Shown: in pieces, positions 57,601 to 64,000 of the stretch | Position numbering within the stretch: position 1 is the stretch's first letter | Layout of the letters: each line of letters opens with the position of its first letter | Assembly (NCBI GenBank): GCA_022457155.1 | Contig: JAJGOT010000052.1 | Span: 2,003,001 to 2,067,000, forward strand | Length of the DNA: 64,000 nucleotides | Direction of reading: 5' to 3' | DNA from: Cladopsammia gracilis | Taxonomy: Eukaryota > Cnidaria > Anthozoa > Scleractinia > Dendrophylliidae | Made by a program: the position numbers and the translations under genes | The notes under the pieces: model-generated | The model's input: the letters and a program-made list of their open reading frames with translations, nothing else | Databases searched by the model: none | What the model was told of the DNA's origin: nothing

Positions 57601-60292
57601 GAGGACTGTAGTCTTCGATGACTTTGATTGATGTCTCATTTTCAGTTACCATGTGACATGAAATTTTTGCAAGATCTAATTCTTGCGAATTTTACTCCAT
57701 TTATTCAGATCACAAAATGAAGAAAGAAAGGCTGAGAAATGATATCATTGTAGAAACCAAGTTTTGGTTTGTTACAAGATAATTGATATTGAAACAATAT
57801 TTCAGCTCTATTACAGTCATAGTCATGAAATGATATTTTACAAGAAGGCAACTTAAATAAAAATATCATAGGTAATGATAACCCTTCTTGTAAAATATCA
57901 TTACATGACTATGACTCTGTAATCGAGCCAAAATAGTTTCAGTATCAGTTATCTTGTAAGAAACCAAAACTTGGTTTCTAAATCTGCTAAATCAGTGATG
58001 TAGTAGAAGTAATAATGCCTTTTTGAAATAAAATTGGCTCAAAGTGTCCATTAAAAGTCCCTTTTACTCCCAAGAGTACCAAGCATAAAAAATTTTAATT
58101 TCAAGAAAAATCCAAAATTTTGTTCTGTAAAATATTGAAAAAGAAATGGTACCACACAAAAGTACTGTCAAAGAGGTTTCATTTGAATGGTCACACCATA
58201 GGATTTCGTCCACAGATTCAAAAGTTAGAACAAATGGTACCATGCAAAAGTACTGCCAAAGAGGTTTCATTTGAATGGTCACACCATAGGATTTCGTCCA
58301 CAGACTCAAAAGTTAGAACTACACTACATGTCTCCATAATTGACTCTGGGGGTGAAAGGGTTAATGCTTCATAGCTGGTCACCGTCTTGTATATCAAAAT
58401 ATAACCAAATAGTTCATTGCAGCACTTAGTCTACAGAGATTATTTTTAATGTTCAGTGCCTCGCGATAGCAGCTAAAATAGTGACATGTACTCTAGTCTG
58501 GAAAGTGGCCAGTCTGTCTCCTATCCAGTCATGAAGAAACCAATAATGTTTGCATGATAATCTTTCTGTATATGTTGCAGTCCTATGGGCGTGTTCGAGA
58601 TGGCTAAATTTGAAGTAGGAACCAAAGGTATTATGGATGCAGTTGTTGAAGCAACAAAAGCTGGCACAGTATCCATCATAGGTAAGTCACAGCGTACAGA
58701 GTTACACTCAGACCCCATCCACACTAATGCATAATTTTGAACAAAAGCCATCATGATAACGGTACCAGTTACATGTATTTGCTTAGTTCTGATTGGTTTA
58801 TTGTGATTGGCCAGACTAATAGCGTTCCGCCCAGGTGACATCATATTTGGCAGCATTGCATTGTGGGATCGAAATGCGGACAAATATTTCAAAATGACTG
58901 CTTCGGAAACACCAGTTTTTGCGATTGCGAGTTGTACCCAAGAACAGTGCTTCGTAGCACCTGCTTTTTTCGTAGCTACCTGCATAGTTCTTGAATGTTT
59001 GTACGCATTTCAATCCCATGATGCTGCGCGCCAATTCTATTTTTAGAATCTGGGCGGAACGCTATTACTTTGGTTTTCGTCTAACGACAAACCGCTCTAA
59101 CGTCTGCGTACATTTGTTTGTTTTCTTGGAAGGTGGAGGCGATACTGCCACATGCTGTGCGAAGTATGGTACCGAGGAACTGGTCAGTCATGTCAGCACT
59201 GGAGGAGGTGCTTCTCTTGAACTCCTGGAGGGTAAGTATCTTTGTTTCTGAATCTCATTCATAATTCATGACGACAACACAAAGGAAATTACCACCGTGA
59301 AGGAGGTTTGGATACCCGGTCTGAATTTGCATAGATTTTGGGGATTTTATTCCTTCGTTTTCTCTGTATTTAAGTATTGTTCCACATAAGAACGATAGCA
59401 AACTTCATTGTTCTGCGGCATTGGCTCTTACCCACATAGAATATCTTTGATTTCAAGAATAGAGGAGGAGCTGAAGGTTAATAATTATATTTCATTATAA
59501 AAATAAAGAAATTCCATTTGCGTCAAATAAATTTTAGGAAATGTTCGTGCTTAACCAATCAGAATAGCAGAAGACAATAGCTAATAATTTTGCTTCTTTG
59601 ATAAAGTTCCCCAAATACAATATCTTTTAAAAATTGTATATCGTGCGATTGGGTCTCAAATTACTTGAAACCTTAAAAAAATTAGACTAAATGCACCTTG
59701 AACCTTAACTTTTTAGCGGTTTTTGAGTCTAGACCAATGAGATCACTAGTTGTAACAATGAAAAAACTTGACATTCCATTGCCGTTCACTTATGCAGATC
59801 ATTACTTAATGATCAGTTTGTGAAGCTATATCAAACACTCGAAAGAGGGTTAAAAAAAACTCGGCTGCGCCTAGGTTTTTCAACCCACTTCTCAATGTTT
59901 GGATATCCTGATGAAACACTCTTTCGAGTGTTTGATATATTACTTATCAAACTGGATATACGAAATGTAGACACAAAAATGCGGGACATAAGTTAAACCA
60001 GTAGGAAATACGGTTATCTGTAGACCGTGAATAGGAAAGCAAAAGTTAAAAGAATATGTGTGGAGTCAAAACTAATGACTCAAAAAATAAGTAAAATCAC
60101 CGATAAACAACTGGTATGTTAGTCTGTTGGTAAAAGTAAAACCTCTATTAATTTTGAAGAAAACGGAGAACCATACATTGAGAAGTTGATCACATATATC
60201 CGCGCTGATAATACGGTGTGATGTTAATCTGTACTTTTGTTTTATTCGTAGGTAAAACCCTTCCTGGAGTCGCCGCCCTGTCGGATGCATGA
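48674..60292 (+). CDS. PGK1: Phosphoglycerate kinase (14 exons, complete)
   Basis: Exons: 48674-48735, 48894-48944, 50528-50680, 52106-52173, 52791-52867, 53319-53422, 54248-54367, 54589-54703, 55293-55427, 56480-56524, 57522-57598, 58581-58681, 59133-59231, 60252-60292. All introns are GT-AG and phases join, giving 415 residues (typical is 415-417). PGK transfers phosphate from 1,3-bisphosphoglycerate to ADP in glycolysis. Visible motifs: RVDFNVPL (21-28), SHLGRPDG (61-68), [61 protein letters not shown] (370-378), [15 protein letters not shown]. It ends [10 protein letters not shown]. No presequence, so cytosolic. Introns are full of MITEs and one minisatellite. Confidence 0.97.
49330..49770 (+). 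repeat. About 440-bp repeat, copy in PGK intron 2
   Basis: Ordered match to 59375-59815: AAACTTCATTGTTCTGCGGC, AGAATATCTTTGATTTCAA, TAACCAATCAGAATAGCAGA, AAGTTCCCCAAATACAATATC and CAATGAGATCACTAGTTGTA. Same orientation. Confidence 0.8.
49874..50003. mobile_element. Palindromic MITE, GATGGTTTTC family, copy 3 (in PGK intron 2)
   Basis: Ends GATGGTTTTCACAG and CTGAAAACCATC with inner arms GTGGCCATGTTGGTGGA and TCCACCAACATGGCC; flanked by TATA on both sides. The centre differs from copies 1 and 2. Confidence 0.75.
50184..50362. mobile_element. hAT-like MITE, CAGGGTTGTCC ends
   Basis: ACAGGGTTGTCCACAAC and GGGACAACCCTGT are inverted ends. The interior repeats AAGTAGCCGG four times. In PGK intron 2, about 165 bp before exon 3. 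Confidence 0.75.
50790..51475. repeat. 90-bp minisatellite, about 7.5 units (PGK intron 3)
   Basis: Units start at 50831, 50921, 51011, 51101, 51191, 51281 and 51371 with exact 90-bp spacing. Each holds TCCCCATGGGTAAG, GGTGACCATTACATATTCACC and CCAACTCCCCACCCTCCCC. Because 90 is a multiple of three, long open frames appear on both strands; they are not genes. The strand is pyrimidine-rich and each unit contains a splice-donor-like ATGGGTAAGT/G. Confidence 0.9.
55479..55650. mobile_element. TTAA-family MITE, partial copy in PGK intron 9
   Basis: Begins TTAACTTCTCACTCTCAGAG and contains one unit with TACTATTCAAATGAAACC and TTTTCCATGGTACCACTTG. The right end is degraded. It is followed at 55786-55860 by a copy of 55708-55780. 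Confidence 0.6.
55708..55862. repeat. Two-copy tandem duplication, about 78 bp
   Basis: TAAGTCAATATAATTTTGGC, TTGATAATCAGTAACCTGGAG and ACATAATGGTCTGAAATTTC occur twice in succession with few differences. In PGK intron 9. Confidence 0.85.
56046..56287. mobile_element. Palindromic MITE, AGTATAAATCTAC ends
   Basis: AGTATAAATCTACTGG and CTGGTAGATTTATACT outer ends, with a central perfect hairpin CCATGTATGACCCCATGATATC...GGGTCATACATGG. In PGK intron 9. Confidence 0.75.
57058..57487 (+). repeat. About 440-bp dispersed repeat, copy in PGK intron 10
   Basis: Partner of 37066-37505. The two arms of its first half (GAGGAAACATCAAGACTCCAGG, GGGATCAGTCATTAAGTG and CACTTAATGACTGGTCCC) also form an inverted repeat, so it is probably a TIR element. 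Confidence 0.75.
57752..57982. mobile_element. Palindromic MITE, GAAACCAAGTTTTGGTTTG arms
   Basis: AGAAACCAAGTTTTGGTTT pairs with AAACCAAAACTTGGTTTCT. TGATATTTTACAAGAAGG pairs with CTTCTTGTAAAATATCA, and GTCATAGTCATG with CATGACTATGAC. In PGK intron 11. Confidence 0.75.
58051..58364. mobile_element. TTAA-family MITE, two-unit copy, reverse orientation (PGK intron 11)
   Basis: TTAA at 58051 and GGGTGAAAGGGTTAA ending at 58364 mark the ends. Two units read GGTACCATGCAAAAGTAC and GAGGTTTCATTTGAATGG in reverse complement to copy A. Confidence 0.75.
58817..59070 (+). mobile_element. TIR element, AATAGCGTTCCGCCCAG family, copy in PGK intron 12
   Basis: Ends AATAGCGTTCCGCCCAG and CTGGGCGGAACGCTATT are perfect inverted repeats. 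It ends about 65 bp before exon 13, so it may contribute to that exon's 3' splice-site environment. It creates a spurious 154-residue minus-strand open frame. Confidence 0.8.
59375..59815 (+). repeat. About 440-bp repeat, copy in PGK intron 13
   Basis: Partner of 49330-49770. The internal AATGTTCAAGGAAATGTTC doubling of the first copy is absent here. Confidence 0.8.
59822..59945. mobile_element. Palindromic MITE (TATCAAACACT/AGTGTTTGATA type), copy 2
   Basis: Left arm TATATCAAACACTCGAAAGAG, centre CTCGGCTGCGCCTAGG, right arm CTCTTTCGAGTGTTTGATATA. Same family as 5556-5694. It lies in PGK intron 13. Confidence 0.7.
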
Positions 60293-60980
60293 CTAAATAT
60301 CAGTCGTCTTTGAAACAGTGTAGAATGTAGAATTTAGCTAACAGACAGTAGAGTTGAGCAAACGTAACTAGTAGAACCCGTCAACGAGATCCCTTGGGCG
60401 ACATATTTTTTTGATACCAGAATATTGCAGTTTGTTCATCAACCAGAAACATCTGCCGTTATTCGCAAAGGGCCACGTGATGTATGCCTGAAGTTGTGTT
60501 GCATAACACTGGACATCAAAGCTTTTTAGAGAAGTAAAATGACCAGTAACTCTTGCAATTCTCCGTCCGCTTTAACCATTACTATCACAAACTACTCTTT
60601 GCAAGGTGAACACATTTAAACTCGGGTGCTACAAATGTTATTCCTAGATTCATAGTATTGTTCCCGACTGCAGTATATTTGATCATGAAGGTATATAAAT
60701 TGAATTAGAAAAATAAAGTATCACTGATGCAATGAGATTTTTAGATAATAAATCCCGAATCTCTATCGAATATGCAGGATTTTTCAGTTTAACGATGAAA
60801 CAGAAAGATAACGCCTTTCCCTGTCTTGACTTATTCTAATCCTTAGAGCACTGGTTTTTTTTTTGGTAAACGAGAATGGTCTCGACTCGGGTTTTAAGAA
60901 CAAGTAATGTTACCTTTCAGTTCTTTTCTTCGTTACACAACAATTAATGCGTGATGAACAACTGCGTTTGCTTGCGCTAA
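60293..60980. other. PGK 3' UTR and spacer
   Basis: Includes the AATAAA at 60712. No other feature recognised before the satellite. Confidence 0.5.
60712..60717 (+). terminator. Candidate PGK polyadenylation signal AATAAA
   Basis: AATAAA occurs 420 bases after the PGK stop codon with no nearer consensus noted. It implies a 3' UTR of about 440 nt. Confidence 0.5.
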
Positions 60981-60984
60981 CCGT

Positions 60985-61918
60985 AGCAGTATACCTTAGT
61001 ACGTGATTAGATTTAACCATAGCAGTATATGACGCACCCTTCGAACTGGAGCAAAAGCTATAGATTGGTGGTATACCTTAGTACATGATTAGATTTAACC
61101 ATAGTAGTATATGACGCACCCTTCGAACTGGAGAAAAAGCTGTAGATTGGTGGTATACCTTAGTACATGATAAGATTTAACCATAGTAGTATATGACGCA
61201 TCCTTCGAACTGGAGCAAAAGCTGTAGATTGGTGGTATACCTAAGTACATGATTGGATTTAACCATAGTAGTATATGACTCATCCTTCGAACTGGAGCAA
61301 AAGCTGTTGATTGGTGGTATACCTTAGTACATGATTAGATTTAACCATAGTAGTATATGACGCACCGTTCGAACTGGAGCAAAAGCTATAGATTGGTGGT
61401 ATACCTTAGTACATGATTAGATTTAACCATAGTAGTATATGACGCACCGTTCGAACTGGAGCAAAAGCTATAGATTGGTGGTATACCTTAGTACATGATT
61501 AGATTTAACCATAGTAGTATATGACGCACCCTTCGAACTGGAGCAAAAGCTGTTGATTGGTGGTATACCTAAGTACATGATTAGATTTAACCATAGCAGT
61601 ATATGACGCACCCTTCGAACTGGAGCAAAAGCTCTAGATTGGTGGTATACCTTAGTACATGATTAGATTTAACCATAGCAGTATATGACGCACCCTTCGA
61701 ACTGGAGCAAAAGCTGTTGATTGGTGGTATACCTTGGTACATGATTAGATTTAACCATAGCAGTATATGACGCACCCTTCGAACTGGAGCAAAAGCTATA
61801 GATTGGTGGTATACCTTAGTACATGATTAGATTTAACCATAGTAGTATATGACGCATCCTTCGAACTGGAGCAAAAGCTGTAGATTGGTGGTATACCTTA
61901 GTACATGATTAGATTTAA
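60985..61918. repeat. 82-bp satellite, about 11 units
   Basis: GATTGGTGGTATACC recurs at 61063, 61145, 61227, 61309, 61391, 61473, 61555, 61637, 61719, 61801 and 61883: exact 82-bp spacing. Each unit includes TAGATTTAACCATAGTAGTA and GACGCACCCTTCGAACTGGA. Units differ by a few substitutions only, such as AGTAGT/AGCAGT and CTGTAG/CTATAG/CTGTTG. Confidence 0.95.
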
Positions 61919-62306
61919 GAGATTTTGTACCTTTTTGGTTTAACCTTTTAAAAGCATTTCTATCAAAACGATAACCACCCAACATCAGGAGGAAATCGGC
62001 CCCTGCCTACATTTATTTTGATATGAATTATACTTATATCAAGACCTTCAAAATGATATATTATACACGGACAGTGAGTTTGCATTTACCAGTTTGGGAA
62101 ATCAGACTCCAATGACCCAACTCGTGAATAGGAAACGTTCGGGCGCGGACCCTCCTTCTCCAAGACGTTTTTCCTCCACCCACCCCCACCCCTTGCGTCC
62201 ACCTCCTCGTTCCACCTTCCCTAATCTCGTACCCAGATCTCACTCGTGTTTGTACTGTACTGAAATGTGAGATCAGAAAACGAAAGGGAAGTACAAACAT
62301 CGCTGG

Positions 62307-62442
62307 GCAAAGATCTCATGGATATACCCACCAGACCGTGAAACAAAGACTAAACAATAGACTACACGGAAATAATAGATCACAATCAAAGACTATAACA
62401 ATGGGGAATCGTTGTGTGTATATCCATGAGATCTTTGCCCAT
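62307..62442. repeat. Palindromic repeat, GGGCAAAGATCTCATGGATA arms
   Basis: GGGCAAAGATCTCATGGATATAC and GTATATCCATGAGATCTTTGCCC are perfect arms about 90 bp apart. MITE-like. Confidence 0.75.
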
Positions 62443-62603
62443 CGCTGAACTCTTTAACAGGTAATTTGAATTGAAGCGGATAACGAGGCCAGTTTCTACA
62501 AATGACTATATTTATAGCTATCGAAGGTTACTTCTACAATTTTACATTTTGTTTAAACAAACTTTTAAATAGCTTTCAATGCCTTAACTGCTGATTACCA
62601 ACA

Positions 62604-62922
62604 TTAAAGGGGCTGTGTCTTCGGGATATTTTTATTTTTGGTTCAAAACCGGTGCATGAATATTTAAAATTGAGTACCGAAATGCTGCTAAGTGGATTCT
62701 CAAAGCGGAAACAAACAATCAGTTTTGCGATTCTTTCAAGACGCAAGGAAAAATTGATTGCCCAATTTTTAAAGCAGCAATCTATGGCCAAAGGTACTTA
62801 ATTCTAGTTTCTGTGTCATTTTAAACAAGACCGGATTACTAGATATTTTTGTGTTTCATTGGTGCAGATATGTCCTTTGGCATTTTTAAATAATACTAAA
62901 ATAGATGACATAACCCCTTTAA
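62604..62922. mobile_element. TTAA-flanked TIR element, TTAAAGGGG family
   Basis: Ends TTAAAGGGGCTGTGTC and GACATAACCCCTTTAA are near-perfect inverted repeats with TTAA at both limits; 319 bp, no coding content. The TTAA target suggests a piggyBac-type mobiliser, but the ends are unlike the other TTAA family here. Confidence 0.65.
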
Positions 62923-62942
62923 TTTCTCCTTACATGATTATC

Positions 62943-64000
62943 AACCAGGGGCTGATTTTTCAAAGAGTGGATAACACTACCCACCCGATAAACCATCATC
63001 ACTGTGTTTATCTTCCTTTTGGACAACCGGGCACTGTAGGTTATTTATCAACTAAATGTTTAATATTTAACAAAACTTCTCCATTACAAAACAACCCAAG
63101 CTAGAACTTTTCTGGAAACGAAACAAAATCATTACATTGAATTCAAAGGAAATAAAACAAATTATGTGAACGCAGCAACAAACAAGGTGAAACATTCTAA
63201 AAAATATCCACTGAATAAGCCGAAGGCGTCTTGCGCTGTTGCAACTTTTTTCAACGAGCCCAGTGGTGAATATGCCCAATTTCTAAGCGTGTTGTTACAC
63301 GTAATGATTTTTTCGTACAACTTGTCTTGCAAAAAAATTATCTTGTTGCACATTGTACGCACTATTTTTACGTTAACACCACCTCGTGCAACTTAATTTT
63401 CGATTTTTAAGTTGCGCGAAAAGTTGAATCATTTTATACTTTCTGCAGATTTCTTGAAGTGACAACAAAACTACGTGTAACATGGCTCTTGCAACTTGTT
63501 TCTCCACGCTCTTTAAGTCAACCAATCACAGCCTAGCATGGATGTGACGTTATAATGGCCTAGACAATTATTTTTGCGTGACAAGTTGTACGAAAAATTG
63601 TAACGTATAACAGCACCTTTAAACTAAACGACTTGCGTACTTTTACAAAATGTTACAAAAATATATTTTTACACATCGAAAATAAAACACTACAAACGTC
63701 GACAGTCTTAAAAAAAATTAAAAAAGCACTTGGCCTAGGGTGCTGCAGTGTGTTGCCTTGAGTAGTTTTTGCGCGTTAAAGATTATGTTCTCGTTACGGA
63801 TACGGTGAACTACAAATTCTGTCAAGTAAATAAGGACGGCAATAAATAAACGGATATGCCCACATTAGTGAAAACAAAATGGCCTTCAAACGCTTAATAC
63901 TTCATATATTCCCGTCATGAATTTTAAGATGCCACTAATAGCGGGGTCATGCGCCCCCTTGGCTAAGACTGCTTTGCTATCTGCGGGAGCTTTACCAGGT
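62943..64000. other. Right end of window: dispersed repeats, no gene recognised
   Basis: Contains a weak GTTGTTCAAA-type MITE (62943-63046) and a block like 14190-14470 at 63230-63500 (CAACTTGTC, GTTGCAAC, CTCGTGCAAC). I see no supported exon. Confidence 0.4.

Noticed and set aside
58521..58985. 154-residue minus-strand open frame
   Set aside because: It lies across a TIR element repeated at 37800 and antisense to PGK.

Overview
The window is animal nuclear DNA that is AT-rich and dense in transposon-derived repeats, with genes split by GT-AG introns. I infer a cnidarian, probably an anthozoan such as a stony coral. The reasons are the gene style (short phase-consistent exons in repeat-filled introns) and the mix of repeats: ZMYM1-like hAT, Crypton-type tyrosine recombinase, Penelope-like and CR1/L2-like fragments, and many palindromic MITEs. 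No sequence search was possible, so the host assignment is an inference.

Four protein genes could be rebuilt exon by exon. (1) 24107 to 4211, minus strand: a probably secreted FAD-linked oxidoreductase of the sugar-1,4-lactone oxidase family, seven exons, 617 residues. It has a 15-cysteine insertion and lacks the usual flavin-attaching histidine. (2) 27019-27783, plus strand: an intronless 254-residue protein with signal peptide, RG/RS-rich stretch, tyrosine-rich segment, three N-glycosylation sequons and a GPI-anchor-like tail. Its layout resembles the prion/Shadoo class. (3) 48481 to 31275, minus: complete TRAP1, the mitochondrial HSP90, 15 exons, 746 residues. (4) 48674-60292, plus: complete phosphoglycerate kinase, 14 exons, 415 residues. 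TRAP1 and PGK are head to head with 192 bp between start codons, so a shared promoter links a mitochondrial chaperone to a glycolytic enzyme.

Layout: 1-2480 is one arm of an inverted duplication, with an orphan copy of the oxidoreductase signal-peptide exon; the other arm is 23225-24107. The left arm carries two transposons that the right arm lacks. 4.2-24.1 kb is the oxidoreductase gene; its introns hold a Crypton remnant, a SINE with a 21-bp target duplication, and several palindromic elements. 25.0-26.8 kb is a decayed hAT element with arms of about 260 bp. 26.9-27.8 kb is the prion-like-architecture gene. 28.3-29.4 kb is a TIR-bounded composite with Penelope-like and RecQ-like fragments. 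31.3-60.3 kb is the TRAP1/PGK pair. 61-61.9 kb is an 82-bp satellite. The rest to 64 kb is repeats and unassigned DNA.

The most noteworthy items are the oxidoreductase (Cys-rich insert, missing flavin histidine, duplicated signal exon with empty sites), the prion-like-architecture protein, the TRAP1-PGK divergent pair, and a TTAA-flanked MITE family whose internal unit varies in copy number between loci.
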